This document shows, piece by piece, positions 8,590 through 16,783 of a stretch of DNA of 64,000 nt. The notes beneath the pieces are model-generated. The model worked only from the letters and a program-made list of their open reading frames with translations, was not told where the DNA came from and searched no databases. Position 1 is the stretch's first letter. Each line of letters opens with the position of its first letter. The position numbers were made by a program, and so were the translations under genes. The stretch is from the NCBI RefSeq assembly GCF_009755815.1, contig NZ_WRPK01000003.1:434001-498000 (forward strand). Direction: 5' to 3'. This DNA is from Flavisphingomonas formosensis. Lineage in GTDB: Bacteria > Pseudomonadota > Alphaproteobacteria > Sphingomonadales > Sphingomonadaceae.

Positions 8590-9177
8590 ATGGTTGGATC
8601 ACGCAGGAGGCTGTGGCTGACCCTAGTCGGCCTTCCTCTGCTGCTCGCCGGATGTGGCACCGCGCCCCAGCCGAGCGCTGACGCCGCCGCGCATGCGCAT
8701 GGCACCTCGGTCCCGGCAGGCGATTCCGACGATTATGTGGCCAAGCCCATGCAAGGCCGCTGGCTTGCCACCGCCGCCTGTTCGGTGATCGACCGGCAGG
8801 AGGTGGCGAATGCCGTTCGCGCGTGGGTGCAGACCACCGAATTGACCGACGTCACCTACCCGACCCGCCGGCGAAGCGCGGCATCGACGTGCCTCTACAC
8901 CCTGGCCAACGGATCTTCGGTCGCCCTGTTGACGCGGGAGATGCCACGTCCATCGCTGACCGACGCGGTGATCGAGGAAGCGCGGCTCGGCGATGGTACC
9001 ACGCCGCCCTGGGACAGGATCTCCGGGCTCGGCCGCGCCGCTCTCTGGTCGGGCGATCGCAACACGCTGCAGCTTTTCCTCGACGATCGGCGCTTCGTGG
9101 CGATCGACATCACCGATCCGCCCGCGGATCGCGATCCGAAGGCGATGATGATGGCGATCGCCCGCAAGATCAGCTGA
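8590..9177 (+). CDS. Putative lipoprotein, function unknown
   Basis: The ATG at 8590 follows GGAGG (8576-8580) with a 9-base spacer and yields a 195-residue product that begins MVGSRRRLWLTLVGLPLLLAGC, a lipoprotein signal with lipobox LAGC. A longer in-frame ATG at 8422 would bury the signal and is rejected. The mature protein has two cysteines (TAACSVID and AASTCLYTL) and reads as a compact alpha/beta domain with no catalytic motif I can name. Confidence 0.75.
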   Translation: MVGSRRRLWLTLVGLPLLLAGCGTAPQPSADAAAHAHGTSVPAGDSDDYVAKPMQGRWLATAACSVIDRQEVANAVRAWVQTTELTDVTYPTRRRSAASTCLYTLANGSSVALLTREMPRPSLTDAVIEEARLGDGTTPPWDRISGLGRAALWSGDRNTLQLFLDDRRFVAIDITDPPADRDPKAMMMAIARKIS

Positions 9178-9186
9178 GTTTCCCGC

Positions 9187-10131
9187 TCAGGGGTGCGGAT
9201 GCGGGTCTGCCTGGCAGGGTTCGGCCTCGGTTTGGATCGTGCAATGGGTGATGCCGAAGCGATCGTCCAGCATCGTCTGCACCGCGCTGCGCACCGCATC
9301 GCTCCCCGCCGGATCCTCGATCTCGACATGCGCGGTGAGGCTGACGTCATTGGTCGACATGGACCAGATGTGGAGATCGTGCACGCCGCTCACGCCCGGC
9401 ACGTCGCCGATCGCGGTCCGCACGTCAGTAAGGCTCAGCGCGCCCGGCACGCCTTCAAGCAGCACGTTGGTGGTATCCTTGAGCAGCATCCAGGTGCGCG
9501 GCAGCACCCATAGGCCGATGCCGATCGCGACGATGGGGTCGATCCAGGTCCAGCCGGTGAAACGAATGGCAAGAGCGCCGGCGATGACGCCGATCGATCC
9601 CAGCATGTCTGCCCAGACCTCGAGATAGGCACCTTTGACGTTGAGGCTGGCGTCCTTGCCGGCCATCAGAAGCCGCATGGCGACAAGGTTCACCACGAGG
9701 CCGACGGTGGCGATCGCGAGCATGCCGCCCGACTGGACGGGCTCGGGTGTGCGGAAGCGGCCTATGGCTTCGATCAGTACGTAGAGCGCGACGACGAACA
9801 GCATCACCGCATTGAAGGCGGCCGCCAATATCTCCAGCCGGCGATAGCCGAACGTGCGCCGGTCGTCCGGCGCCCGCTGGCCGATGCGGATCGCCATCAG
9901 CGCGATCACCAGCGCAGCCACGTCGGTGAGCATGTGGCCGGCATCGGAAAGCAGGGCGAGGCTGTTGAACAGGAAGGCGCCGATCACCTCGGCGACGAGA
10001 TAGGTGGCCGTGAGGATCAGCGAGAGGGTGAGCATCCTCTCGCTTGCGCCAGCGGCATGGTTGTGGCCATGGCCGCCATGGCCATGATCGTGGCCGTGAT
10101 GGGCATGGTCATGGGGATGATGATCAGCCAT
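9187..10131 (-). CDS. CDF family divalent metal efflux protein (ZitB/CzcD type)
   Basis: The 314-residue cation diffusion facilitator opens with a His-rich cytoplasmic segment (12 His in the first 25 residues), then six transmembrane helices and a C-terminal metallochaperone-like domain (GVSGVHDLHIWSMSTNDVSLTAHVEI), ending in another His-containing tail (PHPHP). TM2 carries the expected HxxxD (SDAGHMLTD, His66/Asp70). TM5 reads YLEVWADMLGS, so the usual His of the second HxxxD is Glu171 with Asp175, which may change metal preference. The frame extends upstream to 10554, but the His-rich start at 10131 fits the family. It should export Zn2+, Cd2+ or Co2+ using the proton gradient. Confidence 0.9.
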   Translation of the reverse strand: MADHHPHDHAHHGHDHGHGGHGHNHAAGASERMLTLSLILTATYLVAEVIGAFLFNSLALLSDAGHMLTDVAALVIALMAIRIGQRAPDDRRTFGYRRLEILAAAFNAVMLFVVALYVLIEAIGRFRTPEPVQSGGMLAIATVGLVVNLVAMRLLMAGKDASLNVKGAYLEVWADMLGSIGVIAGALAIRFTGWTWIDPIVAIGIGLWVLPRTWMLLKDTTNVLLEGVPGALSLTDVRTAIGDVPGVSGVHDLHIWSMSTNDVSLTAHVEIEDPAGSDAVRSAVQTMLDDRFGITHCTIQTEAEPCQADPHPHP

Positions 10132-10192
10132 GCTCGCTTCGGTCTCCGGATAATGGCCTAGCCATGATACGACGTGCCGCCGGCTGCTGCTT

Positions 10193-11173
10193 CTAGCGGA
10201 GGTTCTCGAGCCGGGTACACGCCATGCTGCAATAGTCAGGATTGAGCTCAATACCAATGAAACGGCGGCCATGCGCGCGTGCCACCAGGCCGGTCGTCCC
10301 GGATCCGAAGAACGGATCGAGAACCATGCCGCCTGAAGGACTGCCGGCCAGGATGCAGGGCTCGACGAGCGCCGGCGGGAAGACGGCGAAATGGGCATCG
10401 CGATATTTGCCGAGCGGGACGGACCAGACCGTGCGCTTGTTGCGGCCGAGCGGATGGAAGGCCTGATCCCAGCGGCCGTCATGGAGATTGCCGTTGCCCT
10501 TGTTCTTGCCTGCCTCCGGCGTGCCGTTCCGGAGACCGAAATGGCCACGGCCACCTTTCATCCGGCTCTCCGTGGAAAAGGTGCGGTGCGGCTCGCGGAT
10601 CGCATCCGCATCATAACGGTAAGCGGCCGACCGGCTGAACAGGAAGAGATATTCGTGATCATGGGTAGGCCGCGTCTTTGCGGAATGCGGCATGGCATTG
10701 GGCTTGTGCCATATGATGTCGGAACGCAGGATCCAGCCATCATCGATCATCGCCAGCGCCACCCGCCAAGGCATGCCGAGCAGCGCTCCCGCGGCATATT
10801 TGTCTCCCAGGTTCAGCCACAGCGTACCGTCCTCCCGCAGCACGCGGCGGAGCGAGCGCATCGTCGCCACGAGCCGGTCGACATAGGCGCGGGGTGTCGG
10901 CTCGGTGCCGATCTGCGCCTGCGAGCCATAATCGCGCTGGCCGAAATAGGGCGGGCTGGTGACCGCCATATGCGCAAGGCCGTCCGGCATCCGATCCATC
11001 ACCGTAGCGGCATCGCCGTTGATGATCCGGTTGCCGCCATGCCAGTCGATCCCGTCCATCGCGTCCGCGGCCTGGATGGTGGGGGAAGGCGGATCGGGGA
11101 GCGGCTGCGGCGTCATCGGCCCTTGCTTAGGGCGCAAGTCGGCGGCCCGCCAGTTTTTGCCATATAGGTTCAC
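10193..11173 (-). CDS. Orphan DNA methyltransferase, beta class (TSPPY motif)
   Basis: The 326-residue product has catalytic motif IV first ([12 protein letters not shown], about residue 72) and the AdoMet-binding motif I near the C-terminus ([31 protein letters not shown]). This is the beta-class order; SPPY is typical of N4-cytosine enzymes, though N6-adenine methylation cannot be excluded. No restriction endonuclease, specificity subunit or vsr gene lies beside it, so it looks like an orphan methylase. The start at 11173 gives an N-terminal stretch of low similarity; ATG at 11116 (MTPQPLP) is an alternative. Confidence 0.9.
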   Translation of the reverse strand: MNLYGKNWRAADLRPKQGPMTPQPLPDPPSPTIQAADAMDGIDWHGGNRIINGDAATVMDRMPDGLAHMAVTSPPYFGQRDYGSQAQIGTEPTPRAYVDRLVATMRSLRRVLREDGTLWLNLGDKYAAGALLGMPWRVALAMIDDGWILRSDIIWHKPNAMPHSAKTRPTHDHEYLFLFSRSAAYRYDADAIREPHRTFSTESRMKGGRGHFGLRNGTPEAGKNKGNGNLHDGRWDQAFHPLGRNKRTVWSVPLGKYRDAHFAVFPPALVEPCILAGSPSGGMVLDPFFGSGTTGLVARAHGRRFIGIELNPDYCSMACTRLENLR

Positions 11174-11465
11174 TTCCTCGCATCCCCTGCTCGCTCCGCC
11201 TCAACGCACTGGCGCTGTCACTGCGATGTCATAGCAAGGGTCCACTCGATCCTCGCGGGGGCGAGTCTAGGAGAGATGCGACGTGGCCCATAAACAGAGA
11301 ATGGCCCATAGTGAGTTGAGATGCGGTTGCCCGGCGCGACGGCCGGTGGGGACTATCCGGCGAACGATCCCGAAACCAAGCTGACCGAAGCTTCGTTCAT
11401 GCTGCGTCAGTCAGGCTCGCGCCATGGCTGCTCAGCCCTGTCCGCTGCCACCCGAGTGTGTTTCC
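11174..11465. other. Intergenic region between methyltransferase and exonuclease genes
   Basis: No convincing gene is seen. The decamer ATGGCCCATA or a close variant occurs twice near 11284 and 11302 (GTGGCCCATA and ATGGCCCATA), and a short frame from 11321 lacks a ribosome binding site and runs out of frame into the next gene. Divergent promoters for the two flanking genes are expected here. Confidence 0.5.
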
Positions 11466-12077
11466 ATGCAAATCGTTACGATAGATTTCGAGGCCTCGTG
11501 CCTGCCCGTTCACGGCCGGTCCTTTCCGATCGAGGTCGGCATAGCGACCAATGGCTGGGCAGCGCGATCCTGGCTGATCCGTCCGCATCAGGACTGGATC
11601 GGGTGGAGCTGGACGGAAGAAGCGGAGGCGATGCACGGGATCAGCCATGATCGGTTGCTCGTCGAAGGATTGCCGGTCGAACGCGTGGTCGCGGAACTGC
11701 GCGAGGTGCTGCGTGGCGCGCGCGTCTTCGCGGACAGCTATCTCGATGCCGAATGGATGAAGACGCTGGCCGCCGCGGCACGCACTCCCGTCCCTGCATC
11801 CGTTGGCCATATCGAAGAGATATTGGTTGCGCTCGGCGCTTCGGCTCGCGACGTCGCTGAAGCGGATGCTGCGCTGGAGACGCTTGCTTTCGGCCGGCAC
11901 AGGGCAGGGGAGGACGCGCGCCGCCTCTACGCGCTGATCGAGGAATTGCGCTGCCGTGCCGGCGCAACGGTGAGCGGCCTGGCCAGGCCGCTGTTCCATT
12001 GGCCGTCGAGCGAGCAGCCCATAGGGATGCCGCCGGCGATGGCCTCCGTTTCGCTACCCGTCTCCCATTCCTTCTGA
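11466..12077 (+). CDS. DEDDh 3'-5' exonuclease domain protein
   Basis: The protein (203 residues from 11466) has Exo I motif IDFEASCLP (Asp/Glu), a middle Asp (FADSYLDAEWM) and the Exo III motif HRAGEDARRL with the His-x4-Asp arrangement of DEDDh nucleases such as RNase T and the Pol III epsilon subunit. It probably trims RNA or DNA 3' ends. An ATG at 11424 would add 14 residues; 11466 places the nuclease fold right at the N-terminus and is preferred, though neither has a strong ribosome binding site. The C-terminal 40 residues are outside the domain. Confidence 0.75.
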   Translation: MQIVTIDFEASCLPVHGRSFPIEVGIATNGWAARSWLIRPHQDWIGWSWTEEAEAMHGISHDRLLVEGLPVERVVAELREVLRGARVFADSYLDAEWMKTLAAAARTPVPASVGHIEEILVALGASARDVAEADAALETLAFGRHRAGEDARRLYALIEELRCRAGATVSGLARPLFHWPSSEQPIGMPPAMASVSLPVSHSF

Positions 12078-12154
12078 GCGGGTCCGGCGCGGCCGTGTGC
12101 CGCCTCGGATCGATTGCAGGCCTCGCTTGTTCTCTCGGCAGAGGAGAATGGGCC

Positions 12155-12547
12155 ATGTTGCAGATACTGGCAGCACCGGACCATGTCGGCGCCTACAAGC
12201 TGGAGGGCGTCCTGACCGAAGAGGATTATGATCGCGTCATTGCCGACATCGAGGCGCGGCTAAATCGCTTCGATCGCATCGGCATCGTTGCTGACCTGAC
12301 AGGGTTTCGCGACATTACCGTTCGTGCGGGCTGGAAGGATTTGCGATATTCGTTCGGCAAGATGCTGGAGTTGAAGCGTTTCCCTCGGGAAGCGCTGATC
12401 GCGGATCGTCATTGGATCCGGACGATGGTGGAATGGGCCAATCCGGTCATTCCCTTCGTCCAGATCCGTGTCTTCCAGCCGGACGAAAGCGAAGCGGCCG
12501 TCGCCTGGGCTGGCGACATCGATCCGGGACTACGTCCTCATGGCTGA
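12155..12547 (+). CDS. STAS/SpoIIAA-like protein
   Basis: The 130-residue product starts at an ATG eight bases after GAGGAG (12141-12146). It matches the SpoIIAA-like STAS family (KLEGVLTEEDYDRVIADIEARLNRFDRIGIVADLTGFRDITVRAGWKDLRYSFG...FPREALIADRHWI), a single-domain fold of about 120 residues whose role is unknown; some members bind lipids or act in signalling. The longer frame from 11999 is not needed. It overlaps the next small gene by 8 bp. Confidence 0.85.
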   Translation: MLQILAAPDHVGAYKLEGVLTEEDYDRVIADIEARLNRFDRIGIVADLTGFRDITVRAGWKDLRYSFGKMLELKRFPREALIADRHWIRTMVEWANPVIPFVQIRVFQPDESEAAVAWAGDIDPGLRPHG

Positions 12548-12695
12548 GCGTGACGAAGGCCCGGTCTATTCCGCCGATGCGGTTCGCGGCGGGGAGATCG
12601 AACTGCGCAAGCCGCGGCAGCGTTACATGTTCGTCGGCGGCCTGGCTGCGGCGATCCTGTTCGCACTGATAATGTCGCTGCTCGAGATGGTCTGA
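12540..12695 (+). CDS. 51-residue single-pass membrane protein
   Basis: This short frame overlaps the end of the STAS gene by 8 bp and encodes MAERDEGPVYSADAVRGGEIELRKPRQRYMFVGG... with one predicted helix (MFVGGLAAAILFALIMSLLEMV, residues 30-51) and a charged cytoplasmic N-terminus. Similar short proteins of sphingomonads are usually annotated as hypothetical. The tight overlap suggests coupled translation with the STAS protein. Confidence 0.6.
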   Translation: MAERDEGPVYSADAVRGGEIELRKPRQRYMFVGGLAAAILFALIMSLLEMV

Positions 12696-12714
12696 ACCAG
12701 GCCGCCGGACAGGA

Positions 12715-13479
12715 TTAGTCCAGCGTTTCCCCGAACAGGGCGAACAGTTCGTGCCAATGCCGATCAGCCGCATCGGTATTGTAGACGGGAAAGTCGCTCA
12801 TCGTCCAACCATGGAGGGCACCCTCGTAAATCTCGCAGCGATGGTCGACGCCTGCCTGCGTCAGCGCTTCGTCCAGCCGCGCCTCCATTTCCGGCGGATA
12901 ATGGGCGTCCTTGTCCGCGCCGGCGACATAGACTCTGCCCTTGATCGACGGAGCCATGCGATGCGGGCTGAGATCCGCGTCGGTCGCGAGATTGCCGCCG
13001 TGGAAGCTGGCCGCCGCAGCGATACGATCCGGATAGGTGCCGGCGACGGTGAGGGCGATGCCGCCGCCCATGCAATAGCCGGTCACGCCGACCTTACGGC
13101 CCTTCACGTCGCTCCGCGTGTCGAGATAGGTGAGCAGGGCGCCGGTGTCCTCGGCTGCTTTCTGGGCGTTGGTGGTCGCCATCAGCGGCCCGATCACCAC
13201 GCGCAGATCGCCGGCAAACGCCACTTTGGGATCGATCGGCTCATAGGCGCCGGCGCGGTAGAACAGATCCGGCAGCAGGACGAGATAGCCGCCATCGGCG
13301 AGCTTCTGCGCCATGTCCACCAAGGCCGGCCGGATGGCGAGGGCGTCCATGTAGAAGATCACCGCCGGCCATGGGCCCGTTCCTCCGGGAGTGAGGACGT
13401 AGGTGGGGCATTCTCCGTCCGTAGTGCGTATCGAAACTGTCTCTCGGCTCACGCTAAGCTCCTCGTCTTGCTGGATCAC
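12715..13479 (-). CDS. Dienelactone hydrolase family protein
   Basis: This is a 254-residue alpha/beta hydrolase. The nucleophile elbow is VTGYCMGGG, with Cys as nucleophile as in dienelactone hydrolases. Other family features are visible: an oxyanion region (VIFYMDALAIRPALVDMAQKLADGGYLVLLPDLFYRAG), the acid segment VAGADKDAHYPPEME and the catalytic-His segment GALHGWTMSDFPVYN. It probably hydrolyses lactones or small esters in aromatic degradation, but the true substrate is unknown. It converges with the small membrane gene and is divergent from the nitroreductase. Confidence 0.9.
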   Translation of the reverse strand: MIQQDEELSVSRETVSIRTTDGECPTYVLTPGGTGPWPAVIFYMDALAIRPALVDMAQKLADGGYLVLLPDLFYRAGAYEPIDPKVAFAGDLRVVIGPLMATTNAQKAAEDTGALLTYLDTRSDVKGRKVGVTGYCMGGGIALTVAGTYPDRIAAAASFHGGNLATDADLSPHRMAPSIKGRVYVAGADKDAHYPPEMEARLDEALTQAGVDHRCEIYEGALHGWTMSDFPVYNTDAADRHWHELFALFGETLD

Positions 13480-13602
13480 CCGATCAGTGGCCCATTGCTA
13501 CCCATCCGTGCCATAGTCGTCCGCCCGGTCGCATGGCGAGCGCAAATCACGGCGCTGGTCTGTTCCGGGGAGAGCGAGACACTGCGGCGATGGAGATATG
13601 GG

Positions 13603-14334
13603 ATGATGAACGGCGTAACGGACGAAGCGATCGAAAAGCCGCCGGAGGCCGAAATGCTCCGCTCGCTGATCGCCGCACGCCGGAGTTGCCGCGCCTTCCT
13701 CCCCACTCCGGTTCCGCGGGCGACGATCGAGGAGATGCTCGCCATTGCGCAAGGCGCGGCGTCCTGGTGCAACGCTCAGCCCTGGCAACTCATTGTCACG
13801 GAGGGTGATGCGACCGATCGGTTCCGCGAGGCTCTCTACGCCTATGTGCAGGATCAGGATTTCGACGAGCTCAACGGCCTCGGCCCGAAGAGCGATTTCC
13901 CCTTTCCCGCGCGCTATGCCGGCATCTATCTCGACCGGCGTCGCGAAACTGGCTGGGCGCTCTATGAAAGTGTCGGCATCCGCCGCGGCGACCGCGAAGC
14001 TTCGGCCAAGCAGGCGATGGAGAATTTCCGCCTGTTCGGAGCGCCGCATGCGATGATCTTAACGGCCGAGGCCGACCTCGGCGTCTATGGCGCGGTCGAC
14101 TGCGGCTCCTACCTGGCCAATCTCATGCTCGCCGCGCAGAGCCTCGGCGTCGCTACGATCGCCCAGGCAGCGCTGGCGCGCTGCTCTGTCTTCATTCGCG
14201 ACTATTTCCAAATTCCCGAACATCGTCGCATCGTCTGCGGGCTGTCCTTCGGCTATGCCGACAAGAACCATCCCGCCAACAGCTTTTCGACGCGGCGGGC
14301 GAACATAGCCGACGTCGCGACCTTCATCTCCTGA
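13603..14334 (+). CDS. Nitroreductase family FMN protein
   Basis: The ATG at 13603 follows GGAG (13592-13595) and gives 243 residues. The frame runs back to 12751, but that part is antisense to the dienelactone hydrolase gene and is rejected. The protein carries the nitroreductase pattern RRSCRAFLPTPVPRATIEEMLAIAQGAASWCNAQPWQLIVTEG (FMN phosphate and ring contacts) and a C-terminal LGVATIAQAALA...CGLSFGYADKNHPANSFSTRR, typical of NAD(P)H-dependent nitro- and quinone reductases. The substrate is not known. Confidence 0.92.
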   Translation: MMNGVTDEAIEKPPEAEMLRSLIAARRSCRAFLPTPVPRATIEEMLAIAQGAASWCNAQPWQLIVTEGDATDRFREALYAYVQDQDFDELNGLGPKSDFPFPARYAGIYLDRRRETGWALYESVGIRRGDREASAKQAMENFRLFGAPHAMILTAEADLGVYGAVDCGSYLANLMLAAQSLGVATIAQAALARCSVFIRDYFQIPEHRRIVCGLSFGYADKNHPANSFSTRRANIADVATFIS

Positions 14335-14355
14335 ACCGTGTTTCGCACCTATGCA

Positions 14356-14383
14356 AAAGGCCGCCTCTTTCGAGGCGGCCTTT
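14356..14383. terminator. Bidirectional rho-independent terminator
   Basis: AAAGGCCGCCTC (14356-14367) pairs perfectly with GAGGCGGCCTTT (14372-14383) around a 4-nt loop. T-tracts flank it on both strands. It can end both the nitroreductase transcript (plus) and the small minus-strand unit at 14411-14482. Confidence 0.85.
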
Positions 14384-14410
14384 CCATTGTCAGCCCTGCG
14401 GGCGACGATG

Positions 14411-14482
14411 TCAGGCGCGGGGCAACTCCGCGAGGAAGGCCAAGCCCTGCGTCACCGCGAATGGCATCTGACAATGAGACAT
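14411..14482 (-). CDS. 23-codon micro-ORF with near-perfect Shine-Dalgarno
   Basis: On the minus strand an ATG at 14482 is preceded, five bases away, by AAAGGAGGTG (14497-14488), complementary over about ten bases to the 16S rRNA 3' end. The ORF encodes MSHCQMPFAVTQGLAFLAEL followed by PRA and a stop. A promoter-like pair TTGAAG (14546-14541) and ATATTC (14523-14518) with 17-bp spacing lies upstream and a strong terminator lies 28 bp downstream. It therefore looks like a discrete unit of about 160 nt: a micro-protein, a leader peptide without a downstream gene, or a small RNA. I do not recognise the peptide. Confidence 0.5.
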   Translation of the reverse strand: MSHCQMPFAVTQGLAFLAELPRA

Positions 14483-14500
14483 TGGACCACCTCCTTTCCG

Positions 14501-14546
14501 TTGTTGAACAATGATTTGAATATGGGACGACGAATCCCGGCTTCAA
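14501..14546 (-). promoter_or_regulatory. Putative promoter with palindrome at the expected start site
   Basis: TTGAAG and ATATTC hexamers 17 bp apart resemble a sigma70 promoter reading toward the micro-ORF. The palindrome TTGTT-G-AACAA (14501-14511) overlaps the expected transcription start and could be an operator. Confidence 0.4.
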
Positions 14547-14687
14547 GGGGACCCAGGTTCGGGAAGATGTGCCCCGTTTGCCGATAGCAGGGATCGCTTT
14601 GCCCGCGCGGCCCTTGCTGTGGCGACCTTGCCCGCGAACCGCTTTGCCGCTATGGGCTGCTGCCTGATTTTTAGGCAAAGTTGCTTC

Positions 14688-15686
14688 ATGTCCAAGCTGT
14701 CTCCTATCCAGGTCGGTCCTGTCCGGATCGATACGCCGGTGATATTGGCACCCATGACCGGCGTGTCCGATCTGCCGTTCCGACGCATGGTCCGTCGTTT
14801 CGGATCAGGTCTCAACGTGACCGAGATGATCGCCAGCCAGGCCGCGATCCGCGCTACGCGGCAATCCGAGCAGAAGGCGCTGTGGGACGCCAGCGAGGAG
14901 CCCGTATCGATGCAGCTCGTCGGTTGCGCACCTTATGAGATGGGCGAGGCCGCCAAGGTTGCGGAAGGCAAAGGCGCTGCGATCGTCGACATCAACATGG
15001 GCTGCCCGGTGCGCAAGGTGGTGAACGGGGACGCTGGTTCCGCGCTCATGGCCAAGCCGGATCTTGCCGCCGACATCATTCGCGCCACGGTGAAGGCCGT
15101 ATCCGTGCCCGTCACGCTCAAGATGCGGATGGGCTGGGACCATAACAGCCTCAACGCTCCAGAACTCGCCCGTATAGCCGAGGATATCGGCATCAAGATG
15201 ATCACGGTGCACGGCCGGACACGCTGCCAGATGTACAAGGGCAGCGCCGATTGGGCCTTTGTGAGGCGGGTGAAGGACGCCGTCTCCATCCCGGTCATCG
15301 TCAACGGCGATATTTGCAGCATCGAGGATGCCGTCACCGCGCTCGACCAGTCGGGAGCAGATGGCCTGATGATCGGCCGTGGCGCATATGGCCGGCCCTG
15401 GCTGCTCGCGCAGGTGATGCATTTCCTGCAGACCGGCGGGCAGCTGGACTCGCCGTCGCTGGAGGAACAATATCATACGATCTTAGAGCATTATGAGGAT
15501 ATGCTCAGCCTCTACGGCAGGGACGTTGGCGTCAACATGGCGCGCAAGCACCTCGGCTGGTATACCAAAGGGCTGCCCGGGTCGGCGGAGTTCCGCAACG
15601 TCGTCAACCAGCAACCTGATCCTGCCACGGTGCGTGCGATGCTCGCCGAATTTTACGGCCCATGGCTCTCCCGGGCGGCGGCTTGA
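14688..15686 (+). CDS. dusB: tRNA-dihydrouridine synthase (NifR3/DusB family)
   Basis: The 332-residue protein reduces uridine to dihydrouridine in tRNA D-loops using FMN and NADPH. The FMN TIM-barrel motifs are present: [12 protein letters not shown] at the N-terminus, [28 protein letters not shown] with the catalytic Cys, [24 protein letters not shown] and [17 protein letters not shown]. It is the nifR3 gene that precedes ntrB in alphaproteobacteria, and its stop overlaps the ntrB start by 25 bp. A short inverted repeat CTTTGCC/GGCAAAG (14642-14648 and 14674-14680) sits in front of the start. An ATG at 14619 is less likely. Confidence 0.95.
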   Translation: MSKLSPIQVGPVRIDTPVILAPMTGVSDLPFRRMVRRFGSGLNVTEMIASQAAIRATRQSEQKALWDASEEPVSMQLVGCAPYEMGEAAKVAEGKGAAIVDINMGCPVRKVVNGDAGSALMAKPDLAADIIRATVKAVSVPVTLKMRMGWDHNSLNAPELARIAEDIGIKMITVHGRTRCQMYKGSADWAFVRRVKDAVSIPVIVNGDICSIEDAVTALDQSGADGLMIGRGAYGRPWLLAQVMHFLQTGGQLDSPSLEEQYHTILEHYEDMLSLYGRDVGVNMARKHLGWYTKGLPGSAEFRNVVNQQPDPATVRAMLAEFYGPWLSRAAA

Positions 15687-16783
15687 TCCGTTTCGCCCGG
15701 CGGGAAAAGTCCCCCGGCAGCGGCCCCACGCCGGGGCATGCCGAACTTTTCGCCGCATTGCCCACACCCGTCCTCGTCGTCGATCCGGAGGGCCGCGTCC
15801 GCGACGCCAATGTGTCGTGCGAGACGCTGCTCAACGTCAGCCGATCGGCTATGATCGGCACGCCCGTCGAGGAAGTGATCGGCCACACGCTCACGTCGGT
15901 GCCGAAGGATGCCCCTTTCGCGGCCTATGCGCTGGACCTCAAGCTGCCGGGCAATCGCCGGCAGCGCGCGGATCTGATGGCGGCGCCGCTCAGCGACCGG
16001 CCGGGATGGCGGGTCATCACCATTCACGGGCCGCCGCCCACCCACCTCGTGTCGCGCCGGGCCGGACGGGAGGGCGGCAGTTTGACCGCGGTCGGCGCGG
16101 CCGCGATGCTGGCGCACGAGATCAAAAACCCTCTGTCGGGCATACGCGGCGCGGCACAGCTGCTCGAATCCACTGCCGATGCCTCGGCCCGCGACCTGAC
16201 GCGGCTGATCCGCGACGAGGTCGATCGCGTCGCGGCGCTGATCGATCGCATGGAGGGCTTCACCGATACGCGACCGCTCGATCGCAGTCCGCAAAACATC
16301 CACGCCATCCTCGCCCACGCCCGGGACGTGGCGGGACGCGGCTTCGCCAGCGAATTCTCGATCAGGGAAATCTACGATCCTTCGTTGCCGGCGGTGCTCG
16401 GGCATCGCGACGCGCTCATCCAGGTGCTCATAAATCTTATGAAGAATGCCGCCGAAGCCATGCGGGAGCATGGCGGTTCGACGATCACTTTGACGACCGC
16501 CTATCGCCATGGCGTGTCCCTGCTCACCCACGATGGCGACGGCCGGCAGGCGCTGCCGATCGAGGTGTGCGTGATCGACGACGGTCCCGGCGCGCCCGAA
16601 GGGATTGCGGAGCATCTGTTCGATCCTTTCGTCACCTCCAAGCGCTCGGGCGGGGGGCTGGGCCTTGCCCTCGTCGACAAATTGATCGCCGACCAAGGCG
16701 GCATGGTCGAATATGCCCGCGAGGGCTTTCCGCCGCGAACCGTCTTCCGGCTTCTCCTGCCCCGTGCGCGGACCGCCCAATGA
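15662..16783 (+). CDS. ntrB: Nitrogen regulation sensor histidine kinase NtrB
   Basis: The 373-residue soluble kinase has an N-terminal PAS domain (about residues 27-110; [22 protein letters not shown]), the phospho-acceptor His152 in [21 protein letters not shown], an N box ([13 protein letters not shown]), and the G boxes ([25 protein letters not shown]). It phosphorylates NtrC under nitrogen limitation under control of PII. It overlaps dusB by 25 bp and ntrC by 4 bp, so the three genes form one operon. Confidence 0.95.
   Translation: MALPGGGLIRFARREKSPGSGPTPGHAELFAALPTPVLVVDPEGRVRDANVSCETLLNVSRSAMIGTPVEEVIGHTLTSVPKDAPFAAYALDLKLPGNRRQRADLMAAPLSDRPGWRVITIHGPPPTHLVSRRAGREGGSLTAVGAAAMLAHEIKNPLSGIRGAAQLLESTADASARDLTRLIRDEVDRVAALIDRMEGFTDTRPLDRSPQNIHAILAHARDVAGRGFASEFSIREIYDPSLPAVLGHRDALIQVLINLMKNAAEAMREHGGSTITLTTAYRHGVSLLTHDGDGRQALPIEVCVIDDGPGAPEGIAEHLFDPFVTSKRSGGGLGLALVDKLIADQGGMVEYAREGFPPRTVFRLLLPRARTAQ

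Noticed and set aside
12751-13602. N-terminal extension of the nitroreductase frame
   Set aside because: This part is antisense to the dienelactone hydrolase gene, and a good start with GGAG exists at 13603.
14349-14678. A 109-codon minus-strand frame over the terminator and micro-ORF
   Set aside because: It starts without a ribosome binding site, reads through the terminator stem and is in a different frame from the 23-codon ORF that has the strong Shine-Dalgarno.
15493-16779. N-terminal extension of the NtrC frame
   Set aside because: It overlaps dusB and ntrB in another frame and is Arg/Pro rich. NtrC begins at the ATGA overlap at 16780.
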